From Trema orientale (taxonomy: Eukaryota; Streptophyta; Magnoliopsida; Rosales; Cannabaceae), in contig JXTC01000088.1 in NCBI GenBank assembly GCA_002914845.1, positions 642,997-706,996 of the forward strand: a DNA stretch of 64,000 nt, written 5' to 3'. Under the pieces are notes generated by a model that ran no database searches, was not told the origin of the DNA, and saw only the letters and a list, made by a program, of their open reading frames with translations. Positions within the stretch are counted from its first letter, which is position 1. Each line of letters opens with the position of its first letter. Shown in pieces: positions 1-12,678 of this stretch. The translations under genes were made by a program, and so were the position numbers.

Positions 1-3000
1 TCGCCTATAACGCCTAGAGCGCGATGTTCCAGTCACAGAATCATTATCCTTCTCTGCAGAAGACGCTTGGCTATTAGGGTTACCAGCTAAAATAAGTTGA
101 TCCACAGCATGAACCACACCTTCCCTGACAAACATCTTTGAGAAAGTTCCAGGAAGTTTCTCCATAAGAATCTCAGTAATTTGTAGAGCAGGAACCAATA
201 CATGTGGATCTTTCCATGCCAAGACACCAGCTAAGAAGCTACAGGATCATTAGTAAATACATGTAAGTACATGAAACATCAACATACCTATCCAGGAGTC
301 AAATCAAGTAATAACAACTAGACTAAACTAGAATACCTTGATATGTTTGTCACACTTAACAGAGACTGGATCATCTCAGCATTACTGAAGTACATCAATT
401 TCCCAATAACAGAGAGACATTTGTGGCGGACAGGACCATTTACACTAGAACCATAAATCTGCTTGACAAGTGAGCAGAATTAAGATAACCAAGTAAACAA
501 AAACAGAAACTGGAAATGAAGAAGTACTAACATGTAGAAACTAAAAATAAACAAATAGACAAGAAGAAAAAATAAAACTCAAAACTAAAAACTAACCTGC
601 ACTAGAACAGGAAGGAGATCAATTCCAAATTGCTGAAGAAGCTCAGGTTGATCATTCAATAATTTCTCACGAGCTGAAACCTCACTATTTCCATTTGAAT
701 CTTCTTGTTTCCCGGAACTGCTAGCAGATGATTTCTTCACAACAGGACCCTTCATGAATAAATTAAAGCTAGCCGGGAAGGAAATTGTTCCTTGTGGCAG
801 TGGGGGAAGAAGCTCATTTGCCAAGTTAACTATCTCAAAAATCTTCCAGAGCAACGAATGTCAGAGAAAAAGAAATTTCAGCATAAATAAGTAATAACAA
901 GAATTATGAAAAAGTAAAATCAACCAGACAATCATGGAAAAGTATATTCCAATATTCATTAAATTGGAAAGTGCTGCAGACAGAGAGAAGAACTTCATCC
1001 TCTCTATGCACAAACAATCTACAATGAAAGCCCCATCAAGTTAATCGGAAAAAAAAGGAGGGGGGGAATACCTGCTCCGGCGGCCTACTTAAAGCAGGTG
1101 AAACTGATGAGTTGGCAGAAATGCCAGAACCGGATAGTATATCTTTAAGAATACCACTGATCCCCAGAAGAAGTAAAGTTTTGGTTCCCAACGGGGACCC
1201 ACTTGCACAAGTGGAAAGAAGTCGGATTAAACCCTGCATTCCATTCGAGTCAAAAAAGTTGAACCGCAAAAAAACATGGGCAACAAACAAGACTTGGAAG
1301 CATGAATTAAAAATTACCGTATAAGTAGGTGTGCTAAGAGATGATTGTCCGCCCCCAGAATTGCTGGTCGATATGAGCGATGCAGCTTGTGTAACAAGTC
1401 CATGATTACATAGCTCGTCTAGTTTATCAGGAGAGGATGCAAATGCTTCAGCAATCCGAGTCAAACAAACAGAAGCATGCTCCAACACCTAAAAACAAAG
1501 ACACACATATTGAGTAAAAAAGTAAGCACACTGACTTGAAGAACAAAAAAATAGAAGAAATTACCTTCGCATCATGATATTGAAGTAGGTTTGTCAACAG
1601 CGGCACAGCTTCCATCACAAAATCAGCAGCATCGGAGGGAAGTTTCTTGCACATATTTGCAGCAGTAGATAGTGCTACACGCTGAATTTCAGCAGCATTC
1701 ACTTAGGCTCCGAGAATATAATAGGGTACTCTCGTTACAAAACATTGTATCCTTAAAAGTAAGAAATTCCAAAAATGGGATTACCTGAACTCCTGTAGAG
1801 AAGAAATCGAGATATGAGAGCACTGCCATGAGTGCACCAGCACGCAGACAGGCAGTTGGGTGCTCCTGAGATATTTTCTTCAGGGCTTGCAGAGACTGTT
1901 CAAAGCAAAACAACGATAACATCAGAATGCAGAGCTTGAGAAATGCTGCATAAGCCCCACCAGTTCAAATGGAAGAGACAAGGTAGTCAATTCCCATTCT
2001 GTAATATATAAATTACATATCTTACAAAGACAGACAACCAGAAGCTACTACCTAAATTATACGGGTGCAACGCATTTAAACATGAAGTTCCCAGTTTTAC
2101 TATAACATTATAACACCAAACCATCTGAGAAATAAATGGACTAATAGATTCGAACCTGCTCAGCCAAATCCATATACTCTATCGTTAGTAATCTTGCACA
2201 AAAGCACGACACTGCACCATAATGGACCACCGCCGCACAAGATGAGGGCAATACGTCACATAGATGAGTGAGCGCCCTGGCAGCAAGAAGCATTATATCA
2301 GGATTGCTCTCGTGATTAAGCAGCCCCACGAGCACTGGAACAAACGAGTCTACAGAAAATGTGCTGAGCGATTCCTCGGTCCCAATCGAAAGCATCTCAC
2401 AAAGCTGAGTTAAAGCCTCAACCTGCCTCCCTTCTTCCCCATCAGCTCGCAAACCAGATAGAATCTTTTTAAGGCGCCCACTCTGGTGAGATGAAGATGC
2501 TGACCCCATGGCCGATGACGGGAGTAGATCATCGAGTCCAGCCCCGATCTTCCGAAGAAGCCCTTGAAGTGCACTACTAGCTGAAAATGTCAAATTCTGA
2601 TGCAAAATATTAGCAGCGCCTTCGCTATCATTATCATCGTCGTCGCCATTACCTCCACTCTCCATATTCAACCCTAAGTTTCGTTCCGCTTCCCTATCTC
2701 TCTCTCTATCCCTAACCCTAACCTCATGCTCCTTCTCTTTCCCTTTGTCCGAGCCATCCTTGTCGGAATTTTTGGAGCGGCGATCGCGTCCACGCGACCC
2801 AGACGATTCATTGGTGGAATCCATGGGAGCGGCGGAAGAGGGCAAGAGCTCGTTGAGAATCCTAGGGGTGCGAGAGCGGGTCGAAACGGCGGGAGGGGCA
2901 ACAGCGGCAGGGGCGGCGTTCGAATTCGACGTCGAAGAGGCAGAGAGACGGGCACGCTTGCTGGAACGGGTAGTGGGACCGGACGAAGAAGATGAAGGGG

Positions 3001-3043
3001 CAGCTGAGGAGGCCTCCGCCCGCTTCCGGCTCCGAGTTTCCAT
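1..3043 (-). CDS. UPL3: E3 ubiquitin-protein ligase UPL3 (KAKTUS), 5' part, truncated by window edge
   Basis: HECT-type ubiquitin ligase that in Arabidopsis limits trichome endoreduplication by marking bHLH regulators for proteasomal breakdown. Exons read on the minus strand: 3043-2156, 1895-1785, 1681-1565, 1488-1318, 1233-1072, 842-597, 458-337 and 238 past position 1. All have GT-AG borders and keep frame, giving about 685 residues of a protein usually near 1,900. The start METRSRKRAEASS, an Arg/Ser/Asp-rich low-complexity N-terminus (to about residue 150) and the following armadillo-type helical repeats (LLRKIGAGLDDLLPSS, VEALTQLCEMLSIGTEE, DIMLLAARALTHLCDVLPSS) match UPL3 nearly word for word. 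The HECT catalytic domain lies beyond the left edge. The start is set by the conserved METRSRKR; a TATA box lies about 410 bp upstream. Identity is sure; UPL4 is less like it at the N-terminus. Confidence -1.
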
Positions 3044-3242
3044 ACAAGAACCCCAACCCCCTCAATTCGCTTACTCGCTCGCCAAGAGCGGCGATCAAAC
3101 CTTCCCTGATCCGATTATCCTTCGCATCTCCAAATTCCCAATCACGAAAACTCAAGAGACCCAAAAAAAAAAAAAAAAAAAAAAGGGGGAAAAAGACACA
3201 ATCTTCGTGAAAACCCCCCAAATTCGAAACCCTAATTTTCAC
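2862..3242 (-). other. Upstream ORF in UPL3 leader overlapping the main start out of frame
   Basis: An ATG 199 nt upstream of the UPL3 start opens a 126-codon frame that runs about 180 nt into the UPL3 coding region in another frame. If this ATG is in the mature leader, it would reduce initiation at the main start. A long pyrimidine tract (poly-T on this strand, about 3184-3164) followed by an AG could instead be the 3' end of a leader intron that removes it. The peptide resembles nothing I know and is probably not a product in its own right. Confidence -1.
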
Positions 3243-3455
3243 TCCGCGGCCACAAATGAAACCCTAGGAAAAAGAATTGACGTAAACCAAATTACAAATC
3301 GAAGAGAAACCAGAAGCTATACCCACTCTACTGAGTCGAAATTTGGGATTACAATCTCGATTATAACAGAGAGAAGAATGAGGAGGAAGAAGACAGGGAC
3401 GGGTTGAATGAAAACCCTAAAAACTGGCGACAGAATAAAGGTGGAAGATGATACC

Positions 3456-3463
3456 TTTATATA
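3456..3463 (-). promoter_or_regulatory. TATA box of UPL3
   Basis: TATATAAA on the minus strand, about 410 bp upstream of the UPL3 ATG. It predicts a transcription start near 3425-3430 and a leader of roughly 385 nt unless a leader intron is spliced out. There is no competing TATA motif closer to the ATG. Confidence -1.
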
Positions 3464-6400
3464 AATATTCCTTCTCTATTTTTTAATACTAATAATATAA
3501 TTGTGTTTTGTTATTGCTAATTAAATTTTGGGAAAAAAAAAAAAAAAAAAGTGGTGTAATAAATAAAAAATAAAAAAGATGGGGGGAGGTTTGAAGGTCC
3601 GTGGCGGTGAATACTTCTCCGCTTGGTTCCGTCCCTATCGGGGTGCAAGTGTAACGCAACTAGGGGATTGCCAAGTAGACTAGACGCCTACCTTCCCACC
3701 TAAGTATCTAAAACTCTGCCTCACCTCCGTATCAAATTTCAACCCAATTTGGCTTTGTGAATGATAAATGTACTAAATTCTCCACTTTTAAATACAAAAA
3801 GATCTCTTGAGATTTCAGCTGAATACATTTAAAAGTAACTTTGGATTCTAAGTAGGCTTTAAAAGTCATGCCAAATATGCTCATATTCTACTATAATTTA
3901 CTAAATTAGTCATCATATCGTATTTCATGCGATTTAGTATTAATATTGCAATTGTAATTTGAGACTGTGTTGATTATTGTAATATTATTATTTCTTTTCA
4001 TTCGACTCAACAGATACCCCAAATAAAGATTTAAAAAATGGGATTTTTTGCTAAAACTCATGAAGGATTTCCTTACTCAAGTTCTTAGACAATATCCAAT
4101 TTCATTGATTCATTATTCTCTTCTTTTTATTTTTTTTAATAGATTTTTTGAATTCTGTTTTTTATTCCATTAGTAATTACTGCATAAAATAAATGAAATT
4201 AATGTCAAATTCTTAAATTGGCTACTTTGATAATTAAAGTAAATAAGTTCCTTAGAATTCATAAAAGATTTACTTGTCCGTGTATTTTTCTATTCAATCT
4301 TCTAGGTCCATACTTTGCCTCGATAATTATGTCACTACGTCCTTAAAGCTTATATGCAATAGATAAACATCGTCAACCATGACATATATGCTTTTACTCT
4401 CTATACCTGAGAAAGAAAAAATAATAAAGAAAACTTGAGATATATGACATATTTACCTATATGAAAAATAAAATACAATATTAACATATAATCTAGACAT
4501 TGTTAATGACAAAAAAAAAACAAAAATAATAAAATCTTATAATCATACATGTCTTAAAATTTTAAATGCTGACAATTAGTTTACGAAGGTTCGTGTATAT
4601 ATATAGTACTAATTGATATTAACGATAATAAATTAGAATGGGGAGTGGTACTTATTTGTTTAAAAGTAAATAATACATTAACTCTAATTTATAGTTTGGT
4701 TAAATGTATTACGATATTAAAAAATATATTTATCTTTACATTCGAAAACAAATGTATTAAGATAAGGATAATAATCAATTTATTTTGATGAGACGAATGT
4801 AGTACCATTATTTGTTTGATGAGCTAAATTAATATAAGTTAATACTAAATTAGATATAATTTATATTATACATGTATAAATTATGACTAATCATAGCATA
4901 GAAAAATAATAATAGGACTAATCATAGTATGAAAAAATAAAAATTAAATTGTAAATTTTCTATAAATTTTAAAAATAGAATACTAATCAAATAAGCTATC
5001 ATATTTTTTCTACTTCAAACTTAATATATATATATATTAAAATATGATGTTAAGTAGTGAGACAAAAAGAATAAAAAAATAAAAATAAAGAGTATGAAAA
5101 AGAATGCATTTAGTATTCCTCTAAATTTTTGAGCTCAAATTAGCATCTAATAACATATCTAGGCTACCATCTTTTATGGGTCTATAATAGAGATCACATA
5201 AATAGACGGTTCAATGGTAACTGGCATTGACAATCCTCATTTTTTTTTTTTTTCATTATTTGAGTTTTGTCCAATTCGTTTTTAAACAAAGGGCAAGTAG
5301 CATCATTGGTACCTAACTAATGTTTTACTCATTTTATATATTAGTCTCGAAATCTAAGGGTATACAAAGCCGCCTACCTCTCAACACACTGTGTGGTGCG
5401 ATACAGAATTTTCTTCGCGGTGCAGTTGAGGGTCCAATTTTCTTTGTAGTTTACAATTTTACAAAGAAATTTATTTTTAATATTTGACCATGTGGTATGG
5501 TTTGCGGTTTATCTTGAAACCCACAAAGAAATATAGTTTTAATATTTGAATTGCTTAATAACGTTGTAATACTTTATTAGATTTTTATGCTATCCTGATT
5601 TTTGCTATGGAGTTTTTATATTTACGACAATGTATATTTCATTTTATGATGTATAAGTGTTATATTTTACATAAAAATTAACCACATAACTGCTAATCTC
5701 ATTATTCCTAGTCGTGTCGCCAAAGAAATAAATTCAATTAACCACATATGTGGATCGGTGAATATGGATGTCGATGATGAGGTTGGGCGAGATCAGTTTT
5801 GTGTTTATCATTCCTGTCCTCGTTATTATTTTAGTATATCATCCCCACATAATTCACTATTTAATTTAGTATGGGACAATTTTTGGGAATTCCCATCGAG
5901 GATCAGTTTCCCCATTAGTATATCGAGGTCTCTATTTGGAATCGTCGTCTTGAATTAATTAAACAATTCTATATTAGTTGAAATTTTTTAAAAGTCTAAA
6001 TACATCAAAATAAAAATCAAAATTAAAATTAACTTCATTGAAAATTTCAATTTCATACTTAAATAACTAAAAACATATTTAAATAAAGCTTTAATATGTT
6101 AGACTTGTCAAATGTAAACATTTAATACCAAAATTATATAGTATATCATTCATTCAAAAAGCTAACATAATCCCAAATAACTCAGACAATATTAGTATAT
6201 GATTATATGTTATTAGAATTTAAAAAAAAATCTCATTGAATTATTATTATATAAAAAATAGAAATTAACTTAAATATAATTGGGGAGGGGTTAGTAGGGG
6301 CATTTAATCCCAAGCACATCCTCTCTTGCAAAATATTAAACGGAGAATCTCGTCCCGTACTCCGCACTATTTATAACAGTGAAAGCTCACCCCAATCTTT

Positions 6401-6807
6401 ATTGATGAAAATATTTCACATTTTCAGGACAAAACCACACTATATACACCTCATATCTAAATCTATTATTTTTGACATCGAGTTATTCTAACATTTCCTC
6501 TTACTCTCGTCATTGGGTCTTCTACCTTTTTCATCCAAAAAATACCCATTTACGGCCACATAGTGCATGAGGAGGGAATTTGCGATCACTCCTTAGCATT
6601 TCACTTGTTTGACAATTTTGGTTCATAAAATGTTTTTTTTTTTTCACAACAGAAGAACCAACAAAGAATTATGTAGCAGCTATTATTTTTTAAAAAAAAA
6701 AAAGAGCAAAAAAACAACTATTTTTGAAAACAAAAAAAACTATTTAGAAACAATGTGAGATTAGATAATATAAGGAGGAGAAATAACAATATTTTAAATA
6801 AGGATCG
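3464..6807. other. Intergenic, AT-rich, no gene seen
   Basis: No convincing coding exon on either strand. About 3590-3735 is clearly more GC-rich than its surroundings, and 5740-5960 plus 6280-6400 contain GC-richer, GGGG/CCCC-bearing patches that look like decayed transposon ends. I found no target-site duplication or terminal repeats for these. Short (TA)n runs occur near 4590 and 5020. The 66-codon frame at 5758 has no family features and is likely chance. Confidence -1.
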
Positions 6808-7010
6808 TAATTTTTTTTTTTTTACCTATTTATAGGTTTTTTTTTTCCTTTTAACTATTGGATCATAATCTAATGGCTATAATAATTTGAGTAGTTATAA
6901 AAAAAAATAACAAAAATTACATTTTACTTAATGCTCTTTTTCTCTCGCGATGAATTTTAATTGGGCAAAACTAAAAAAAAAATAAATAAATACCCGCTAG
7001 AGTGGTGCCC
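6808..7010 (-). mobile_element. TA-targeting MITE family, copy A (inverted, left end decayed)
   Basis: Read on the minus strand it begins GGGGCACCACTCTAG, then GGGTATTT, a T-rich run, GCCCAATTAAAATTCATC and later a run matching the family's subterminal ACCTATAGATAGG block. It is thus an inverted, degenerate member of the six-copy family also at 12448, 12679, 14209, 49760 and 57544. The terminal GGATTGGCAACC end is lost. It directly abuts the Mutator-like element that starts at 7022. Confidence -1.
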
Positions 7011-7021
7011 CTTAAATAAAT

Positions 7022-8113
7022 GGAGAAGTCTAACATAAGAGGCTGCTTTTTCTCTCATGGAATGGGAGAGTAAATTGGATTTTTTGGATCAAAATTTGAC
7101 GGTCCATATTTGAGTAGATGGGTCCAAATAATAATAGGACATGCCACACTTGATTAAACTATCCATATTCTATGTTTGATTAAAAAAAAAAAAAAAGAAA
7201 AAGAAACAAACTAGAATACGTGCCACAAAATTGCATCAACCTTTTCCCTCGCTTATTCTACTTTTTCTAACTCTCAGTTCGAACCAGCCCCTTAAGAGAC
7301 CCGTAGGGCCGCCACCACTCCTTGAACTCCGACCACCCACTACCACCTGACCTCTAGCCAGCCTAGCATCCTGCAAGTATTTATCAACCATTAAGAAGAT
7401 GCTCATTCCCCGCCCGATGGAGGAGGATTTCTACTAGAGGAGGAGCCGGTCGATCTCGGTGGCTTTGCCGGAGGGTGCACCTGAGTTGGACACCAAGACC
7501 CATCAGTGGGACCAACACTTTGGTAGAGACAACGAGATCTGTACGTACTAGTCCTTAAAGATCGAAGGTTTCTAGGTTCGATCTCTTCGGCAAAGTTTCA
7601 AAAAGGGTCTCGCCGGAGGATTTGAGAGAGACGTCAAAGCCGAATGGGGTGGTGTTCTGGCAAGAATCGGTATTGGTTTGGTCGAAATCTAGTGTCTTAT
7701 ACTATAGGAAAACAAGATCCAAAGTCCAATCAATATGTTTTTAAAGTCCCAAATTCTCTCTTTAGTTTGTTTTTCTATAATTTAAAAAAAAAAAAAAAAA
7801 AGAATCACTCATGGGTATGAAGGATTTGCAGATTCAACTTCCCCTTTTATCATATGTTTATGCCCATCATTTTATCACATCAATATGCTTGAGGTGGCAA
7901 ACTAGGTTTTTGGGTTTGGTTAGAGGTTGCAGACGAATTTGGTTTTTATTCATTTTTTTTTAATGTAAAAGAAAAAGGATTTCAATCCAATGCACCCCAA
8001 ACTACATAAATCTTTTTATGGGTGGGTCCGAGATGGATTTTGGACCATTAACAATGCACCATTTAGTCTCTCATAATGAGAGAAAATAAAAGGTGCTTAC
8101 ATTAGACTTTTCC
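7022..8113. mobile_element. Mutator-like element with captured DNA (Pack-MULE candidate)
   Basis: The termini are inverted copies: GGAGAAGTCTAACATAAG at the left and, read in reverse, GGAAAAGTCTAATGTAAG at the right, with similarity continuing into CTCTCAT/GAGAG motifs. Flanks TAAATAAAT (7013-7021) and TAAATAAAC (8114-8122) form a 9-bp target duplication with one mismatch, the Mutator signature. The interior 7280-7690 is far more GC-rich than the terminal regions and holds gene-like sequence (see 7399-7551), as in Pack-MULEs. A tRNA B-box-like GGTTCGATCTC at about 7570 could mean that part of the cargo is a SINE. No transposase is present. Confidence -1.
7399..7551 (+). pseudogene. Possible captured gene fragment inside the Mutator-like element
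   Basis: A 51-codon frame starting ATGCTCATTCCCCGC, broken by an in-frame TAG at 7435-7437, then open through LPEGAPELDTKTHQWDQ and HFGRDNEICTY to a TAG. Composition is coding-like (GC-rich, balanced residues) and unlike the AT-rich surroundings. I do not recognise the parent gene. Its position between Mutator-type terminal repeats suggests a transduplicated exon. It may also be chance. Confidence -1.
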
Positions 8114-8122
8114 TAAATAAAC

Positions 8123-10226
8123 ATCGATGATTTTTCTTAGACGATCCATCACGAATTCACGATAGTAGTGGCTAAGGTAATTGGCATATATTTTGAAAGT
8201 TGTATATTTCTCCCGATATTGTTGTCTAAACAATTATATTTTACCAAAATTTTCAAAAAATTAGTAAGTGTGGACGAAATAGTTTTTGGAGAATCGAATG
8301 TTAAAAAGAAAAAAATACATTGACACACTCTCATTTATGTCAAATCTATAATAACACCCTTAGACCAAAATTAAATATGCCAGCACTCCATTTTTTTAAA
8401 TTAAAAAAATAATAGTCATGTTTTTCCTACAAATTTTTCTTTTCGTCTATTACCTTTTTTAATTATATATTTTTATACTAAAATTATAATTATCTTTTCA
8501 TTGAAAAAATAATATAGCTAAATGGTGAAAATTTTACAGATTATTGGGTCTTTTTTCAGCACTGAAGGTGTTAGTATAATCATTTTTCTCTAAAGATGTC
8601 ATTGTGATTTTAACAAGAATCACGGAGTGTTAGCATAATTTCTCAAATTAAAAAAAAAAAAAAGGTGGGACTAAAGTCCCAAACATGTGAAATATTTGGG
8701 ATCAAATTCAAATTTTCCTTGACATGGCTTTTGAATTGAAAAGATAAAAGGATTACCAAAAAAATAAAGAAAAGATACCTTTATTACCTCAATGCTTTAA
8801 AAAAAAAAGAAAAGAAAAGAAGGACCAATTTACAAAGTGGGTAAAAGGCTGGAATTAATAGCGCTGTTTACCTGTCTTTTTTTTTTTTTTTCAAATGAAA
8901 TAGGAAAATGCAGGAATGATATAATTTAGTTCTAACAAAATACTCACTCTACATTTTATGAGTTTTGAAAAGTATTATCAAAAGTATCTATTTCACTCCC
9001 CACAAAAAAAAAAAAAAGTATCTATTTCACCATTTTTTTTTGTCCAAATTATTCGAAATGTCATAAACACTCTTACTAAATTATAACCAAATATCACAAA
9101 ATTTGCACATAAACAATAATTTTTTTTGAAAAGTTTTTTTTATTATTTAATTTATTTTCTCCACAAATATTCTATTTTAATTTTAAGATTTTTTTAAATA
9201 TATACTAGTCACATGAAAAATTACTGAATTTGTAAATAAAAATTTGTTTGCAAAACTCATGAGATACTTTTTGCAATTTTAATGACATATGAGTGAAGTG
9301 CATATTTCCAAAACTCCGTAGAATATTTGTAGTATTTCTCCGCCAATTAAGTATTTTTCCGTATAAATATTTTATTTTCTAGCAAAATATTTTAATTCAA
9401 CTTTTTATATAAAATGAAAAAGTAACTATCGAATGATCAAATGGTGATGAAAATTTTGTTGTTCCTCGTATTTGTTGAATTTGCATATTATTTAATGATG
9501 ATGTGGTCAGCGAGTATTTGTTATCACAAACGATTTGTAGATCTTGATTAAAATTTTAAAATAGAAAAGCATTTCACCTAAAAATGTCATTTGATTTTTT
9601 TTTTTTATCTTTTAAATTTAACAATGTTTGGTTGAATTAATTGTTTATTGTACCCTCACATTAAATTAATTGTTTATTGTCGCGTTCACCATGTCACCAT
9701 CTAATATCTTTAGTTTTTATTTTTGTTTTTTTCCAAGTGCAATAGCTTCAGTGTCTGATTGACCTAAAACAATATTATAAAATTCATCTACCAAAATGTG
9801 ATGACATATGTTTTATTCAATTATTAAAAAACGGTTTAATGAATTTATATTTGTGATCAATCTTTAGGCAGATAATTCAATAAATGGGTAGAAAATTAAA
9901 ATAATAGATTATTATTGCCTGTTGGGATCCAGTTAACTATAATCCCTATTTTTAATCCAAAAATTAAATCATTAGTCATCTTGACTACAAAATATTTTCC
10001 ATGCATGTATCCAAGAAAATATACTATTCTCAACACTCACATTTTTCTCTCCCTCTTCCTTAAATAGAGGAAAAATAAAAGAAAAACACTGAAATCTGTT
10101 TTTTTTTTTTTTCCCCAAATCAAACAAAAATGGCATTTATTAATTAATTTCAATATAATAACCATTTCGATTGAGAAATCAATTTACAAATAAAAAATAA
10201 ACAAATAACCGGTTCAAAGTATCAAA
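8123..10226. other. Intergenic, AT-rich, no gene seen
   Basis: No supported gene. Homopolymer A and T runs are frequent. About 8320-8645 shows weak inverted similarity between its ends (TAACACCC... against a reversed TAACACTCC...), possibly a very old foldback element, but the borders could not be fixed. 8941-9310 likewise has short inverted similarities only. Confidence -1.
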
Positions 10227-10502
10227 TTGAGAAATTTAGGTAGATGATCAATATTTTAAATTGGATTAAGTAGATGTCCACTTTCTAAATTTTATAGCTA
10301 AATATCCAATTATATATATTTTTACAATTGATAGATATGTTTATCTACCAATTTCAATTACTGTACTGAAATATAATGGGTATATAATTTTTTATACTTG
10401 GTATATAAACATATATACCGGACATTTTGCTATAACATTTGACAAAAGGATATTTACTTAAATTAGGCTCAAAATTTGGTCATATTTCTATAAGGCCCTA
10501 TT
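10227..10502 (+). repeat. Interspersed repeat with terminal inverted repeats, copy 1
   Basis: Shares, over its whole length, the order of blocks found at 12121-12422: GAGAAATTTAGGT, CTGTACTGAAAT, TATAATTTTTTATACTTGG, TTTGCTATAA and TTACTTAAATT. Near the two ends, TTGGATTAAGTAGATGTCCA and the reverse of GGATATTTACTTAAATTAGG are inverted copies, so it is probably a short non-autonomous DNA transposon. No target duplication was found. A diverged relative seems to be at about 13990-14165. Confidence -1.
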
Positions 10503-11019
10503 AAATTCGACTAAATATTATAAGAAAAACATAGCATAAATGAGAGATATAACTAGAATTTTATCAGAGATATCTATTCATTCTTCGAAATCGCCATCCA
10601 CCATCAAAGTTGGCTATTTCCCATTGAAAATGTGACGGAATTTTTGTAGCATAAAATCTTCAATATATGAATTAGAAAAAGTTCCAAATCTAGAAGAGAA
10701 CCATAGGAAAAAAAAAATCAACACACATATGATGGGACAAAATACCTTTTGTTGACAGATGTTTTGTCAACGAGATAATTTCGATCAAAAATTATAAACA
10801 TAATGCGTAATACTAAAGTAATAAAGAACATAAGATTTTAGCGTAATTTAACCCCATAAAGATAGCCAATGTCACATGGGTTTCACTTGAGATATATAAT
10901 AAAAGGAGCTCAAAGTTTCAGAGAAAAGCTTTGGTGAACAATTTTAGCGTAATAATTGTATTTATGATGAAATTGTGCTTGTAGAATTATATGACTGAGC
11001 CCCCTTATATAGATGAGAA

Positions 11020-11605
11020 TAGATGTGGCAAAACAGGTCAGGCCAAATAGGCCGGCCTTAAGGGTAGGGCCGAGCTGGGCCTATATATCTATGCCTGCCA
11101 ATCTAGCTCGCGTGGGTCGTGCTGGGCCAGCCCGCCAAAATTATTATTTATTTAAAAAAAATTAAAAAAATTTAAATATAAAACTTTTTCCAATACTTAT
11201 AAATATACATTTCCTCTTTTTTTTTTTTTTAACTTTCAAATTTCAATCTAATTCTAAATAATTTTCTTAAGATTTTTGTTTTAAACTTTTTTTATCAATT
11301 ATTCAACTTATATACTTTTAGCTTATTTAATTATTTTTAAATTTTTATCTATTGGAAAAAAAACATAACAATATTATTTACTTTTTCATAAACTTTATTT
11401 TTAAATTTCTAATATTTTTAACTAAATATACAAATAATATTTTATTTTTTAAAATTTTCTAAATTTAGGCCAAGAACGGACCGGCACAGGCAAGCCTACG
11501 AGCCGGGCTCCATTCTTAAAATTTCGGCCGGCCTGGCCTGTTTTTCCTCCCAAGCTCACTTTGGGCAGATCGGCCCAGCCCAACCCATCCATTTTGCCAC
11601 CTCTA
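11020..11605. mobile_element. Short non-autonomous hAT element (586 bp)
   Basis: Ends TAGATGTGGCAAAAC and, reversed, TAGAGGTGGCAAAATGG, flanked by perfect 8-bp target duplications GATGAGAA at 11012-11019 and 11606-11613. Both subterminal regions are rich in GGCC/CCGG motifs and the centre is A/T-rich with no transposase. Termini match those of the elements at 15180 and 19311, so it is a deletion derivative of that family. Confidence -1.
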
Positions 11606-11613
11606 GATGAGAA

Positions 11614-12120
11614 CAAGTCAGGTTTTCTAATTTCATGAATGAAAAATTGTACAATGATAATTACAATTTTGGATAATTGTACAATAATGATAATTGTCCA
11701 AAGAGTTGAATATTGTGTTTCATATTCCTTAATGGTCACGCTTCTCGAAATTAATTTTCCGAAAGTATAGTTTTACTTGATTTGGTGAAGATCTTCGAGA
11801 CGCTTCACTTGTTGCAGATCGCACAATATATGAATAATATGCAAAATGGATCTTTGTGGCTAAACTTTTCATTTATGACTCAAAACTGATGAAATGTGAA
11901 GTCGCTAATTCCATAAGATTTGAGATCGCACAACTCCTATTAATTTGGATATAAGGTAACATATTCATTCACATATAAAAACTAAGTATAGAAATATAGA
12001 AATAAAGTAAAAGAAAAGTTTATTAGAGAGGATTATAATCTTCCTCTCCTGGCCATGTGAAAATCTAAATAAGTATGAGTTACAAATAAATAATATTAGT
12101 ATCTATTTATTAATATTTTC
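11614..12120. other. Intergenic, nothing recognised
   Basis: No gene, no inverted repeat and no target duplication seen in these 507 bases. They separate the short hAT from the second copy of the interspersed repeat. Confidence -1.
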
Positions 12121-12422
12121 TTGAGAAATTTAGGTGGATGATCAATATTTTAAATTAGCTTAAGTATATGTCCATTTTTTAAATTTTATACCTAAATGTC
12201 CATGTGTATATATATATTTTTACACTTAGTAGATATATTTATCTACCAATTTTAATTACTGTACTGAAATGTACTAGGTATATAATTTTTTATACTTGGT
12301 ATATACAATTTTACACTTGGTATATAAGTATATATACTTGATATTTTGCTATAATATTTGACAAATAGATATTTACTTAAATTGGTCCCAAAATTTAGTC
12401 ATATTTCTACAAGCCCCTATTT
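12121..12422 (+). repeat. Interspersed repeat with terminal inverted repeats, copy 2
   Basis: Direct-orientation partner of 10227-10502, about 80 percent similar by eye. It has an extra TACACTTGGTATA block, a local duplication, in the middle. The right end sits about 26 bp from MITE copy B, with a (TA)n tract between. Confidence -1.
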
Positions 12423-12447
12423 TCTTTTGGATATATATATATATATA

Positions 12448-12665
12448 CGACACAAATCGAGTAGTTATTTTTTTAACCTATATATAGGTATTATTTTAGT
12501 CAATTAAAATTTATCATATATATTTTTTTTATTAAAAAGTAAGAGAGAGAAAAGGCATTAATGATTCACATCTTTTCATGCACATCATTATAGTCATTAG
12601 ATCACCATTAGATGATGATCTAACGGCTAAAAAAAATACATATAATACATACTGGATTGGCAACC
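12448..12665 (+). mobile_element. TA-targeting MITE family, copy B
   Basis: Starts CGACACAAATCGAGTAG and ends CATACTGGATTGGCAACC. The reversed end reads GGTTGCCAATCCAGTATG, an inverted partner of the family start. It lies between (TA)n tracts at 12431-12447 and 12666-12677. The second TA tract is shared with copy C, which begins at once. It holds the conserved inner block GATGATCTAACGGCTAAAAA. Confidence -1.
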
Positions 12666-12678
12666 ATATATATATATG

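Noticed and set aside
2745..3407. 220-codon plus-strand frame
   Set aside because: Mirror of the Arg/Ser-rich first exon and leader of UPL3, ending in a Lys run from the A tract; not a gene.
7500..7600. tRNA gene suggested by GGTTCGATC
   Set aside because: Only a B-box-like motif is present. No cloverleaf arms or A box at proper spacing.
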